Shown here: positions 9,551-17,587 of the stretch, piece after piece
Position numbering within the stretch: the stretch's first letter is position 1
Layout of the letters: every line of letters begins with the position of its first letter
Assembly (NCBI RefSeq): GCF_005239095.1
Contig: NZ_SZUA01000002.1
Span: 806,001-870,000, forward strand
DNA length: 64,000 nt
Source of the DNA: Luteimonas gilva
GTDB lineage: Bacteria; Pseudomonadota; Gammaproteobacteria; Xanthomonadales; Xanthomonadaceae
Direction of reading: 5' to 3'
Made by a program: the position numbers and the translations under genes
The notes under the pieces: generated by a model
Databases searched by the model: none
The model's input: only the letters and a program-made list of their open reading frames with translations
What the model was told of the DNA's origin: nothing

Positions 9551-10723
9551 ATGGCCATCGTCCGCATGACCGACCTCGACCTGCGCGGCAAGCGCGTGCT
9601 GATCCGCCAGGATCTGAACGTGCCGGTCGAAGCCGGCCGGGTGACGTCGGACCAGCGCATCCAGGCCTCGCTGCCGACGCTGCGCCGCGCGCTGGACGCC
9701 GGCGCGGCGGTGATGGTGATGTCGCACCTGGGCCGGCCCAAGGAAGGCGCGTGGAGCGAAGAGGATTCGCTGGCGCCGGTGGCCGCGCGCTTGTCGGAAT
9801 TGCTGGGCCGCGAAGTGCCGCTGGTCCGCGATTACCTCGATGGCGTCGAAGCCGCGCCCGGTTCGATCGCGCTGCTCGAGAATTGCCGCATGAACGTGGG
9901 CGAAGGCAAGGACGACGAAGCCTTGTCGAAGCGATACGCGGCGCTGTGCGACGTGTTCGTGATGGACGCGTTCGGCACCGCGCACCGCGCGCAGGCGTCG
10001 ACGCACGGCGTCATCCGCTTCGCGAAACAAGCCGCGGGCGGTCCGCTGCTGATGGCCGAGTTGGATGCGTTGGCGAAGGCACTGGAAAAACCCGCGCGGC
10101 CGCTGTTGGCGATCGTCGCCGGCTCGAAGGTGTCGACCAAGCTCGAATTGCTGTCCTCGCTGGTCGGCAAGGTCGACCAGCTGATCGTCGGCGGCGGCAT
10201 CGCCAACACCTTCATCGCCGCGCAAGGCCATGCGGTCGGGAAATCGCTGTACGAGCCGGATTTGATCGATACCGCGAAAAAGATCATGGCCGATGCGAAA
10301 GCGCGCGGCGCCGATATCCCGGTGCCTGTCGATGTCGTCGTCGCCAAGGAATTCAAGGCCGATTCGCCGGCCTCGATCGTGCCGGTCGACCGGGTCGGCG
10401 CCGACGACATGATCCTGGACATCGGCCCGGAAACCGCGACCCGCTATGCGCGGGTGATCGCCGACGCGCGCACCGTGGTCTGGAACGGCCCGGTCGGCGT
10501 GTTCGAATTCGACGCTTTCGGCCGCGGCACCGAGACCTTGGCGCACGCCATCGCCGAATCGGACGCGTTCTCCATCGCGGGCGGCGGCGATACTTTGGCC
10601 GCGATCGACAAATACGGCATCGCCGGCGAAATCGGCTACATCTCCACCGGCGGCGGCGCCTTCCTGGAGTTCCTGGAAGGCAAGACCTTGCCGGCGGTCG
10701 CTGCATTGCAACAACGCTGCTGA
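9551..10723 (+). CDS. pgk: Phosphoglycerate kinase
   Basis: A 390-residue glycolytic enzyme making ATP and 3-phosphoglycerate from 1,3-bisphosphoglycerate. Motifs in order: [11 protein letters not shown] near residue 20, [10 protein letters not shown] near 60, [13 protein letters not shown], the nucleotide-binding segments [11 protein letters not shown] and [15 protein letters not shown], and [13 protein letters not shown] near the end. Although the frame remains open upstream to 9440, the start is set at ATG 9551 ([11 protein letters not shown]), where homology-like sequence begins and length is normal. It is transcribed alone, with a REP pair directly after the stop codon. Confidence 0.98.
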   Translation: MAIVRMTDLDLRGKRVLIRQDLNVPVEAGRVTSDQRIQASLPTLRRALDAGAAVMVMSHLGRPKEGAWSEEDSLAPVAARLSELLGREVPLVRDYLDGVEAAPGSIALLENCRMNVGEGKDDEALSKRYAALCDVFVMDAFGTAHRAQASTHGVIRFAKQAAGGPLLMAELDALAKALEKPARPLLAIVAGSKVSTKLELLSSLVGKVDQLIVGGGIANTFIAAQGHAVGKSLYEPDLIDTAKKIMADAKARGADIPVPVDVVVAKEFKADSPASIVPVDRVGADDMILDIGPETATRYARVIADARTVVWNGPVGVFEFDAFGRGTETLAHAIAESDAFSIAGGGDTLAAIDKYGIAGEIGYISTGGGAFLEFLEGKTLPAVAALQQRC

Positions 10724-10736
10724 CGCCTCGCTCTTC

Positions 10737-10827
10737 GTAGGAGCGGGCTTCAGCCGCGAGCTTTACTCCCAAATCGCTGCATTGTCGCGGTTTGAGGAAA
10801 GAGCTCGCGGGCTGAAGCCGCTCCTAC
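10737..10827. repeat. REP pair, family B
   Basis: GTAGGAGCGGGCTTCAGCCG with CGAGCTTT as the left arm, a 35-base spacer, then AGAGCTCGCGGGCTGAAGCC with GCTCCTAC as the right arm. Both arms carry an extra G (GCGGGCT) compared with the family consensus, a matched change on both sides that preserves pairing. It lies between pgk and a string of tiny secreted proteins. Confidence 0.9.
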
Positions 10828-10960
10828 AAAAAAGCCCGGGTTCGGCGGACATAGCGCCCGTTCACCTTTGTCGTTTCGGCGACTGCATCAAGTTTCCCGC
10901 GCGGCCCCGGGAGTAATCTCCGGCGCGGTCCAACGACGGACCGATCATCGGGAGCGACCC

Positions 10961-11170
10961 ATGCGCCGTGCAAGGATTCTTCTCGGCATCGTCGCGCTGC
11001 TCGGCATCGCCGGCGCAGCGTTGGCGGGACGATGGCCTTACATCATGACGTTCTACGACCAAGCCGGTAACGAAGTCGGTTATCAGATCGGCGCCTGCGA
11101 CGGCCACGTGTACTACAGCGGCCAGCGCACGGACACGTACACCATCAGGCAGCTGAGCTGCCCGGACTGA
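10961..11170 (+). CDS. Tiny secreted protein, tandem family copy 1 (DUF6289-like)
   Basis: A 69-residue product with a signal peptide (MRRARILLGIVALLGIAGAALA) and a mature part of under 50 residues containing TFYDQAGNEVGYQIGACDGHVYYSG and two cysteines. The start at 10961 is preferred over upstream in-frame starts because it follows GGGAGCGACC and begins the signal peptide. It is the first of three tandem relatives (next at 11213 and 11638) that share a signal peptide, a Tyr-rich YYG/YYD strand, a central Gly-Cys and a final Cys. The family name DUF6289 is from memory. Secreted; role unknown. Confidence 0.65.
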   Translation: MRRARILLGIVALLGIAGAALAGRWPYIMTFYDQAGNEVGYQIGACDGHVYYSGQRTDTYTIRQLSCPD

Positions 11171-11212
11171 ACCACGACGCGGCGCGATCGCCGCACGACA
11201 AGGAGGACGACA

Positions 11213-11428
11213 ATGCGCAACACGAAACTGCTGTTGGCGGGCATCCTGCTCGCGGCCGTGTCCGGCATCAGCTCGGCCGGCGGCTGCCTGCAAGGCACCT
11301 TCGTCTATTACGGCGCGGACGGCGGCTACGTCGGCCATCGCACGGTCGGCTGCGGCGCGGCCGACGGCACCTGGGGCACGGTCACCGGCGACTACAGCTT
11401 CACACAAGGCTGTTCGTCGCCGATCTGA
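11213..11428 (+). CDS. Tiny secreted protein, tandem family copy 2 (DUF6289-like)
   Basis: A 71-residue product with a strong Shine-Dalgarno (AAGGAGGAC) 4 bases before ATG. Signal peptide MRNTKLLLAGILLAAVSGISSAG, then a mature domain with FVYYGADGGYVGHRTVGCG, a Gly/Thr-rich strand and a final FTQGCSSPI. The three cysteines (one near the mature N terminus, one central, one terminal) suggest a disulfide. It is clearly related to the copy at 11638 (matching YVG/LVG, GCGA.DG.WG and FTQGC). Probably exported; function unknown. Confidence 0.7.
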   Translation: MRNTKLLLAGILLAAVSGISSAGGCLQGTFVYYGADGGYVGHRTVGCGAADGTWGTVTGDYSFTQGCSSPI

Positions 11429-11443
11429 GCAAGGCAGGGCCCT

Positions 11444-11520
11444 GTGGGAGCGGCTTCAGCCGCGAGTTTTCATGATGTTCGCATGAATGCGGAAGAGCTC
11501 GCGGCTGAAGCCGCTCCCAC
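11444..11520. repeat. REP pair, family B
   Basis: GTGGGAGCGGCTTCAGCCGC and GAGTTTT on the left, then AGAGCTCGCGGCTGAAGCCG with CTCCCAC on the right. It sits between copies 2 and 3 of the tandem secreted-protein family, so it may separate their transcription or mark an insertion into an older tandem array. Confidence 0.9.
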
Positions 11521-11637
11521 AAAATCCGAATCTGCGACGTGGCGCCATTCTCGTTAACGGATATTTGATCCGCACGCTGCGCGGACGTGCCAATCTCCCG
11601 ATGCGGAAACGAATTCCGCGTCCATGGAGGAGAGAGC

Positions 11638-11856
11638 ATGAGCCGTAACAGGATAATCGCCGCGACGGTCGCGGCCGTTTTGTTCGCCTGCCTGTCGTTC
11701 AGCGCAGCCGCGAATTGGCAGGGTACTTGGCACTACTACGACGACGAAGGCGCGCTGGTGGGCGCCTGGACCGCGGGCTGCGGCGCGATGGACGGGCGCT
11801 GGGGCATCGAAACCGAGAACAAATGGTTCACCCAAGGCTGCAGGCCGGACAGCTGA
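11638..11856 (+). CDS. Tiny secreted protein, tandem family copy 3 (DUF6289-like)
   Basis: A 72-residue product. ATG at 11638 follows GGAGGAGAGAGC, a strong ribosome-binding site; the frame is open further upstream but without such a site. Signal peptide MSRNRIIAATVAAVLFACLS then FSAAAN, then WHYYDDEGALVGAWTAGCGA, DGRWG and FTQGCRPDS. The C-terminal pattern GCGAMDGRWG...FTQGC matches copy 2 closely, so the two come from a duplication. Two cysteines in the mature part could pair. Exported; function unknown. Confidence 0.7.
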   Translation: MSRNRIIAATVAAVLFACLSFSAAANWQGTWHYYDDEGALVGAWTAGCGAMDGRWGIETENKWFTQGCRPDS

Positions 11857-11943
11857 GCGCGCATCGTCGACATCGGCCCCGATCCAGCGATCGGGGCTCC
11901 GATTTCGATTTTTAGAGCGGGCTCGCTCCCTGCCTTGCGCTTG

Positions 11944-12020
11944 TGTAGAGCGTAGTTTGCTGCGCTGCTCTTGATTTTTTAAACCGCAAGAAAATGCAGC
12001 GGAGCGAGCTCCGCTCTACA
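11944..12020. repeat. Inverted repeat, family I (TAGAGC arms)
   Basis: Left arm TGTAGAGCGTAGTTTGCTGC, right arm GGAGCGAGCTCCGCTCTACA, with an AT-rich middle. A further TAGAGCGGGCTCGC lies just upstream (11913). The arms match only partly. It occupies the space between a convergent pair of genes (tiny secreted protein and GNAT). Confidence 0.65.
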
Positions 12021-12032
12021 CGAGCTGAAGGT

Positions 12033-12617
12033 TCAGGCTTCGCGCTTCATCCAATCCTCGGCCAGCAGACCGAAGACTTCCGAATCGGTCGCCTGGTCGC
12101 CGACGAAGAAACGTTCGCGCAGCACGCCTTCGCTGACGAAGCCCAGCCGCCGCAGGATCCGCCGCGAGGCCTCGTTGCGCGGATCGATGTCCGCTTCGAC
12201 GCGATGCAGCCGCAGCGTGCGGAAGGCCCAATCCAGCGCGGCCGACGCCGCCTCGCGGGCCAGGCCCTGGCCCCACAAGTCGGAACGCAGCGCGTAGCCG
12301 AGTTCGGCGTGGCGGTGGCGCGCATCGAAGCGGAACAGGGTGCAGGTGCCGATCGCCTCGTCCCGCTTGTCGACGACGACCCAGTTGAGCTTGTCGCGTT
12401 CGGCGAAGGCTTCCTGCATCTCGGCGATCAGCGCCGCTGCTTCGTCGCGCACGATCATCGGCGGCCGGCTCCAATAGCGCATCACGGCCGGATCGGAAAA
12501 CAGCGCGAAAACCGCATCGGCGTCCTCCCGGCGCGGGCCGCGCAGGCGGACGCGCGGGCCGCGCAGTTGCGGAAACGCCGGCAATGCGGCCAGGGCCGCG
12601 GGCAGATCGAAGGACAT
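12033..12617 (-). CDS. GNAT N-acetyltransferase, RimJ/RimL type
   Basis: A 194-residue acetyl-CoA-dependent acyltransferase. An N-terminal LRGPRVRLRGPRREDADAVFALFSDPAVMRYW segment (beta-1 and alpha-1), the acetyl-CoA loop region LRSDLWGQGLAREAASAALDWAF, and the C-terminal RVEADIDPRNEASRRILRRLGF are typical of RimJ/RimL-like enzymes, which acetylate protein N termini or small amines. The start ATG at 12617 lies 64 bases from the divergent pyk start, so the two promoters share a short region. The frame runs further upstream without a likely start. Substrate cannot be told from sequence. Confidence 0.85.
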   Translation of the reverse strand: MSFDLPAALAALPAFPQLRGPRVRLRGPRREDADAVFALFSDPAVMRYWSRPPMIVRDEAAALIAEMQEAFAERDKLNWVVVDKRDEAIGTCTLFRFDARHRHAELGYALRSDLWGQGLAREAASAALDWAFRTLRLHRVEADIDPRNEASRRILRRLGFVSEGVLRERFFVGDQATDSEVFGLLAEDWMKREA

Positions 12618-12644
12618 GTAGCTTTTCCGGTCGCGGGTCTGGGC

Positions 12645-12650
12645 TAGGAT
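12645..12650 (+). promoter_or_regulatory. Possible -10 box for pyk
   Basis: TAGGAT, 31 bases before the pyk ATG, inside the 64-base divergent region shared with the GNAT gene. No convincing -35 box is seen. Confidence 0.3.
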
Positions 12651-12681
12651 AGGGCGATTCCCACGCGCGAACCCGACCCGC

Positions 12682-14148
12682 ATGTCCGAACACCGGCGCC
12701 GCACCCGCATCCTCGCTACCCTGGGCCCGGCCACCGATGCGCCCGGCGTGCTCGATGCGCTGTTCCGCGCCGGGGTGAACGTGGTCCGCCTGAATTTCTC
12801 GCACGGCGATCCCTCCGCGCAGGTGGTTCGCGCGCAAGCCGTGCGCGAAGCCGCGCAGCGGGTCGGCGCCGAAGTCGGCATCCTCGCCGACTTGCCGGGG
12901 CCGAAGATCCGCATCGAGCGGTTCGCCGAAGGCAAGGTGAAGCTGCGCGCCGGCGACCGCTTCGACCTGATCGCGCGCGCCGATGCGCCGCCCGGCGATG
13001 CGACCCAAGTCGGCGTGAGCTATCTGGGCCTGGTCGACGACGTCGCGGCCGGCGACGTGCTGTTGCTGGACGACGGCGTCGTCCAACTGCGCGTCGAAAA
13101 AGTGGAAGGCGAGCGCATCGTCACCCAGGTGCTCAACGACAGCGTGCTGTCGGACCGCAAGGGCCTCAATCGCCTCGGCGGCGGCCTGTCGCTGGGCGCA
13201 TTGACCGAACGCGATCGCGAGCTGATCGGCGTGGCGGCGCAGATCGAAGTCGACTTCATCGCCGTCTCGTTCTGCCGCAACGCGGCCGACATGGAAGAAG
13301 CCCGTTCGATCGCCCGCGCCGCCGGCAGCGATGCCGCCTTGGTGTCCAAGATCGAACGCGCCGAGGCGATCGAGAACCTGGAAGAGATCATCGACGCCAG
13401 CGACGTGGTGATGGTCGCCCGCGGCGACTTGGGCGTGGAGATCGGCGACGCCGAATTGCCCGGCCTGCAGAAGAAGATCATCCGCGAATCGTTGCTGCGC
13501 AACAAAGTGGTGATCACCGCCACGCAAATGCTGCAGTCGATGGTCGCCAGCCCCATCCCGACCCGCGCCGAAGTGCTCGACGTCGCCAACGCCGTGATCG
13601 ACGGCACCGATGCGGTGATGCTGTCGCAGGAAACCGCGGCCGGCGATTTCCCGGTCCGCGCGGTCGAAGCGATGGCGCGCATCTGCGTCGGCGCCGAGCG
13701 CCAGTTCGAGGCCAATACCGATTTCGAAAAAGCGCAGCGCGATCTGCAGCGCGCCGACCAGGCGATCGCGATGGCCAGCATGTTCCTGTCCGAGCACATC
13801 GGCGTGCGCGCGATCGTGGCGATGACCGAATCCGGCGGCACCGCGCGCTTCCTGTCGCGGTTCCGCTCCAGCGTGCCGATCTTCGGCCTGTCGCGTCACG
13901 GCGGCGCACGGCGGCGGATGGCGCTGATGCGCGACGTGTTCCCGATCGATTTCGACAGCCGCGGCCTGGCCACCCGCGAAGCCGCGCGCGCCGCGCTGAA
14001 AGCTCTGTTCGGCGCCGGCCTGCTGGCCGAGGGCGACCGGGTGATCTTCACCAGCGGCGACCACATGGAGCACCACGGCGCGACCAACACGCTGCGCTTG
14101 CTGGAAGTCGGGCCGGAAGGTGTGGCCCAGGGCCTGGGCGAGATCTGA
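12682..14148 (+). CDS. pyk: Pyruvate kinase
   Basis: A 488-residue enzyme converting phosphoenolpyruvate and ADP to pyruvate and ATP. Visible in order: RILATLGPATDAPG, VVRLNFSHGDPSAQ (nucleotide-binding Arg/Asn), LADLPGPKIRIERF, the catalytic Lys223 in VSKIERAEAIENL, MVARGDLGVEIGDAELPGLQKK (Mg/K ligands), and a C-terminal allosteric domain with IVAMTESGGTARFLSRFR. Length and domain order are normal. ATG 12682 follows a weak ribosome-binding region. It continues the lower-glycolysis series with gap and pgk. Confidence 0.97.
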   Translation: MSEHRRRTRILATLGPATDAPGVLDALFRAGVNVVRLNFSHGDPSAQVVRAQAVREAAQRVGAEVGILADLPGPKIRIERFAEGKVKLRAGDRFDLIARADAPPGDATQVGVSYLGLVDDVAAGDVLLLDDGVVQLRVEKVEGERIVTQVLNDSVLSDRKGLNRLGGGLSLGALTERDRELIGVAAQIEVDFIAVSFCRNAADMEEARSIARAAGSDAALVSKIERAEAIENLEEIIDASDVVMVARGDLGVEIGDAELPGLQKKIIRESLLRNKVVITATQMLQSMVASPIPTRAEVLDVANAVIDGTDAVMLSQETAAGDFPVRAVEAMARICVGAERQFEANTDFEKAQRDLQRADQAIAMASMFLSEHIGVRAIVAMTESGGTARFLSRFRSSVPIFGLSRHGGARRRMALMRDVFPIDFDSRGLATREAARAALKALFGAGLLAEGDRVIFTSGDHMEHHGATNTLRLLEVGPEGVAQGLGEI

Positions 14149-14245
14149 AGGCCTTCGGACGATCCAAGCCAGCGATACGTCCCGGAGCCCTTGACAGCGC
14201 CTGCGCCAGGGCGTTTAAGGGGGGACGAATACGGGAGGAGGGCCT

Positions 14246-14854
14246 ATGAACATTCGTGTCCGCCTGGCGGCGCTGGCCGCTTGCTTATTGCTCTACGCCG
14301 CCGCAGGCGCGGCGGCGGATAAGAAAGTGAGGATCGTCAACGAAGGCGGCATCCGCGACGAATGGATGCTGGCCGACGGCGTCAAATTGGCGGCGCCCGG
14401 TTATCCCAGCTCGTTCGCCGACCGCGGCGATAGCGTCTGCGTGGCGATGGGCTATTCGATCAAGCCCGACGGCACGACTTCGGACTTCAGCCTGGTGAAA
14501 GCCTGGAACAGCGCCAACGCGGACAAAGAGCCCGTGCCCGGTTATTGGGAAGCGTTCTCCCAGGCCAGCGCGCAGGCGTTGGCGCAGTGGAAGTTCAAGC
14601 CGCGGCCCGAGATCACGGAGCCGAAGCCGACTTACACCGTCGCGACCATGACCTTCATGGGCAAGGACGGCACCGATCCGGCCGGATTGCGCAGCAAATG
14701 CGGCATCGCCGATTTGGCCGATTTGGTCCAGGAGCAGAAATCGAGCGGCTTCCAGAAGAGCGGCAGCCGCCAGGCGCAGGAGAACGCGAGACGCGCGATG
14801 GACCAGCAGCGGCAATCGGCCGTTCAGCCCATTCGCGGCGGCAGCAACCGCTGA
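14246..14854 (+). CDS. Secreted TonB-C-like protein, paralogue 1
   Basis: A 202-residue exported protein: signal peptide of about 23 residues ending AAAGAAA, then a mature domain. The segment GYSIKPDGTTSDFSLVKAWNS followed by AQWKFKPRPE has the 'variation around a YxIxxDG...W+FxP' pattern of the TonB C-terminal fold, although no TonB membrane anchor, Pro-rich linker or ExbB/ExbD partner is present. The C terminus is Gln/Arg-rich and probably helical. The start has GGGAGGAGGGCCT before it. It is one of three paralogues (14892, 16925) around the aldolase gene. Function unknown. Confidence 0.65.
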   Translation: MNIRVRLAALAACLLLYAAAGAAADKKVRIVNEGGIRDEWMLADGVKLAAPGYPSSFADRGDSVCVAMGYSIKPDGTTSDFSLVKAWNSANADKEPVPGYWEAFSQASAQALAQWKFKPRPEITEPKPTYTVATMTFMGKDGTDPAGLRSKCGIADLADLVQEQKSSGFQKSGSRQAQENARRAMDQQRQSAVQPIRGGSNR

Positions 14855-14891
14855 TTCTTCGAGCGACGGATAGACCGACAGGAGAAACGAT

Positions 14892-15527
14892 ATGGCCGAC
14901 AGGAAGCGTTGGGTATTGGCGGCCGCGATCGGTCTGCTCGCGCTCGGCGACGCATGCGCCGAAAGAGTGCGCGTGGTCGACGAAGGCGGTTTGCGCGGAG
15001 CCTGGTCGTTGCGCGAAGGGGCCGCGTTGGAGGCCCCGGCTTATCCGGCCGAATTCGCGGCGCGCGGCGACAACGTCTGCCTGGCCATCGGATACGCGGT
15101 GCGGCCGGATGGCACCACGTCGGATTTCAGCCTGCTCAAGGCCTGGAACAGCGCTTCGGACGACGACGAACCCGAACCCGGCTATTGGGACGCGTTCGCC
15201 CAGGCGGGCGCGGCGGCGGTTTCGAAATGGAAGTTCCAGCCGAAGCAAGTTCGTCCCGATGCGGCTACCTACACGGTCGCGACCTTGCATTTCATGGGCC
15301 GCCAAGCCGTCGACGTCGCCGGCCTGACCAGCCATTGCAAGATTTCGGACCTGGCCGGCTTCATCCAGCGGCAGAAGGCCGACCGTTTCTTCGCCGGGCT
15401 GGACAAGCACGAGATGGAGCGACTGCAGCGGCTGCAAGATCGCCAACAGCAGGCCGCCGCGGCCGCAGCGGCGCTGAGGCGGGTCCAGCAACAGAATCCG
15501 CCGCCGCCACCCCCGCCGACGCCTTAA
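14892..15527 (+). CDS. Secreted TonB-C-like protein, paralogue 2
   Basis: A 211-residue product, 37 bases after paralogue 1 and preceded by ACAGGAGAAACGAT, so the two are probably co-transcribed. Signal peptide of about 23 residues (AIGLLALGDACA). The mature core RVVDEGGLRGAW, AARGDNVCLAIGYAVRPDG, TTSDFSLLKAWNSAS and WKFQPKQ aligns with the other two copies. The C-terminal region is a helical Gln/Ala-rich stretch ending in a run of prolines before a TAA. A conserved pair of cysteines (DNVCLAIG and SHCKISDL) is shared by all three copies and may form a disulfide. Function unknown. Confidence 0.65.
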   Translation: MADRKRWVLAAAIGLLALGDACAERVRVVDEGGLRGAWSLREGAALEAPAYPAEFAARGDNVCLAIGYAVRPDGTTSDFSLLKAWNSASDDDEPEPGYWDAFAQAGAAAVSKWKFQPKQVRPDAATYTVATLHFMGRQAVDVAGLTSHCKISDLAGFIQRQKADRFFAGLDKHEMERLQRLQDRQQQAAAAAAALRRVQQQNPPPPPPPTP

Positions 15528-15588
15528 TTCCAGCCTGTTCAGACCGTCGCCGGCCGCCTTCAACGGCGGCCGCGCTGTTGCGGGCGGC

Positions 15589-15594
15589 TATAAT
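15589..15594 (+). promoter_or_regulatory. Probable -10 box for fba
   Basis: A perfect TATAAT, 28 bases before the fba start codon, giving an expected leader of about 20 bases. The -35 side is GC-rich and poorly matched. Confidence 0.5.
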
Positions 15595-15621
15595 GGCCGT
15601 TTCCCACGCCGAGCCAGCCCC

Positions 15622-16632
15622 ATGAGCATCGAACAGCTTGCCGAAACCGCCCTGGCCATGGTCGCCGCGGGCAAGGGCATCATCGCCATCGATGAGTCCA
15701 ACAACACCATCGCCAAGCGTTTCGCCGGCGTGGGCATCGACAACACCGAAGAGAACCGCCGCGCCTACCGCGAGCTGCTGCTGACCACGCCCAAGCTGGG
15801 CGACTACATCAGCGGCGCGATCCTGTACGACGAGACGATCCGCCAGTCGACCAAGGCCGGCGTGCCGTTCACCAAGGTGATGACCGAAAACGGGATCATC
15901 CCGGGCATCAAGGTCGACAAAGGCCCGTTCGCCCTGGCCGGCTTCCCCGGCGAAGTGGTCACCGAAGGCCTGGACGGCCTGCGCGGCCGCCTGGAGGAGT
16001 ATTACAAGCTCGGCGCCCGCTTCGCCAAATGGCGCGCGGTGATCAACATCGGCGACGACATCCCGTCGGGCACCTGCATCGAAGCCAATTCGCATGCCTT
16101 GGCGCGCTACGCCGCGCTGTGCCAAGAGCAGGGCCTGGTGCCGATGGTCGAGCCGGAAGTGCTGATGGACGGCAGCCACGACATCGAGACCTGCTACGAG
16201 GTCACCGAAGTGGTGCTGCGTTCGCTGTTCGACGCGCTGTACCAGCACAGCGTGATGCTGGAGGGCACCATCCTGAAGGCGTCGATGGTGATTCCGGGCA
16301 AGGACAGCGGCGAGAAGGCGTCGGTGGACGAAGTCGCCGAGTCGACCCTGATGTGCCTGAAGTCGACCGTGCCGGCGATCCTGCCGGGCATCGTATTCCT
16401 GTCCGGCGGCCAGAGCGACGAAGAAGCCACCGCGCACCTGGACGCGATGAACCGCCTCGGCCCGAATCCGTGGCCGCTGTCGTTCTCCTACGGCCGCGCC
16501 ATGCAGTCGGCCGCGTTGAAGCTGTGGTCGCAGGACCTGGCCAACAACGTGGCCAAGGCGCAGCAAACGGTTTATGCCCGCGCCAAGGACAATGGCTTGG
16601 CGGCCCTGGGCAAGTGGAGCAAGGCGGCCTGA
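15622..16632 (+). CDS. fba: Class I fructose-bisphosphate aldolase
   Basis: A 336-residue Schiff-base aldolase that cleaves fructose-1,6-bisphosphate to two triose phosphates. Class I features: KGIIAIDESNNTIAKRF near the N terminus, the KWRAVINIGDD segment, and the Schiff-base region EGTILKASMVIPGK with Lys219 as the probable imine lysine; there is no zinc site of the class II enzyme. FLSGGQSDEEATAHL and the C-terminal region are also typical. TATAAT lies just upstream and a good Rho-independent terminator follows, so it is probably monocistronic. It is flanked on both sides by copies of one secreted-protein family. Confidence 0.96.
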   Translation: MSIEQLAETALAMVAAGKGIIAIDESNNTIAKRFAGVGIDNTEENRRAYRELLLTTPKLGDYISGAILYDETIRQSTKAGVPFTKVMTENGIIPGIKVDKGPFALAGFPGEVVTEGLDGLRGRLEEYYKLGARFAKWRAVINIGDDIPSGTCIEANSHALARYAALCQEQGLVPMVEPEVLMDGSHDIETCYEVTEVVLRSLFDALYQHSVMLEGTILKASMVIPGKDSGEKASVDEVAESTLMCLKSTVPAILPGIVFLSGGQSDEEATAHLDAMNRLGPNPWPLSFSYGRAMQSAALKLWSQDLANNVAKAQQTVYARAKDNGLAALGKWSKAA

Positions 16633-16655
16633 TTCGGCGCTGATCTCCGCATGCG

Positions 16656-16689
16656 AAAACGCCGGCCTCGTGCCGGCGTTTTTGTTTTT
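16656..16689 (+). terminator. Rho-independent terminator after fba
   Basis: Stem AACGCCGGC / GCCGGCGTT with a 5-base loop (CTCGT), followed by TTTGTTTTT; 25 bases after the fba stop codon. Confidence 0.88.
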
Positions 16690-16924
16690 AAGCGGAAGAA
16701 TTGCGGAGGCCCGCGAACAGCTTTCCTCCCCCTTGCGGGGTCAAGAGACATGTTTGCGAAGCAATGCTCCGCAAGCAATGCGCCTTCACCCCGAAATGGG
16801 AGAGGGACAACAGCCGTCGTTCGCACTCGCCGTGAATTGGCCACATCCAAAATGCCTCAGGCGGCCCTTGAACGCGTTCCGTGCACGAAGAACCTTGGAG
16901 GCCATTCCAAGACGGGGACGCGAA

Positions 16925-17533
16925 ATGGCTACATTCGTCGTTGCAGGGTTGGCGTCTGCGCTTCTACTCGCCTCGGCGGCCTCCGTCGCTGCCAAAGACC
17001 GCATCGCGATCGTCGACGAAGGCGGCATCCGCAAAGAATGGAAATTGGCCGATGGCGCCAAACTCGCCGCGCCGGCCTATCCCGCCGAATTCGCCGCGCG
17101 CGGCGACAACGTCTGCGTGGCGGTCGGCTATGCGATCCAAGCCGACGGTTCGACTTCGGACTTCAGCCTGCTGAAGGCCTGGGCCAGTTCCACCGACGGC
17201 GATCGCGAACCGGCGCCCGGCTTCTGGGAAGGTTTCGCGCAGGCCGCCGGCGCGGCGGTGGCGCAGTGGAAATTCGCGCCGCGGCCGGAAGTAGCTGAGC
17301 CGCGGCCGGTGTATACGGTGGCCACGATGCACTTCATCGGGCGCGAGGCCGCCGATCCGGCGGCATTGCGAGCCCGTTGCGCCATCTCCGACCTGGCCGG
17401 CTATGTGCAGAAGCAGAAGTGGGACAAATACCAGGCCGGCAATCTGACCAAGAACGAACTCCAACGCTTCCAGCGGCTGCGCTCGAGCCAGCCGGCCGTG
17501 CTGGCGCAGCCGATACGCAACGGACGGCGCTGA
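16925..17533 (+). CDS. Secreted TonB-C-like protein, paralogue 3
   Basis: A 202-residue product whose start is placed at ATG 16925 (MATFVVAGLASALLLASAAS), where the signal peptide begins; the frame is open further upstream through intergenic sequence. The mature core IAIVDEGGIRKEWKLADG, AARGDNVCVAVGYAIQADG, STSDFSLLKAWASS and AQWKFAPRPEVAEPRP is closely similar to paralogues 1 and 2 (14246 and 14892). The shared Cys pair is present (DNVCVAVG, RARCAISDL). It lies 18 bases or so before the next start in the same direction, so it may head a short operon with the L7/L12-like gene. Function unknown. Confidence 0.65.
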   Translation: MATFVVAGLASALLLASAASVAAKDRIAIVDEGGIRKEWKLADGAKLAAPAYPAEFAARGDNVCVAVGYAIQADGSTSDFSLLKAWASSTDGDREPAPGFWEGFAQAAGAAVAQWKFAPRPEVAEPRPVYTVATMHFIGREAADPAALRARCAISDLAGYVQKQKWDKYQAGNLTKNELQRFQRLRSSQPAVLAQPIRNGRR

Positions 17534-17587
17534 AGCGGGACGCGCTCCGGTATGCTGGCCTCCGATCGGCCAGAACGGGGTAGGCGC

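Noticed and set aside
12016-14076. A 686-codon frame antisense to pyruvate kinase
   Set aside because: Mirror of pyk; pyk motifs are complete on the plus strand.
16690-16924. Small gene or repeat in the gap after fba
   Set aside because: The frame is open but without a start, ribosome-binding site or recognisable motif; the repeat-like pieces (CCCCTTGCGGGG and others) are too degenerate to assign.
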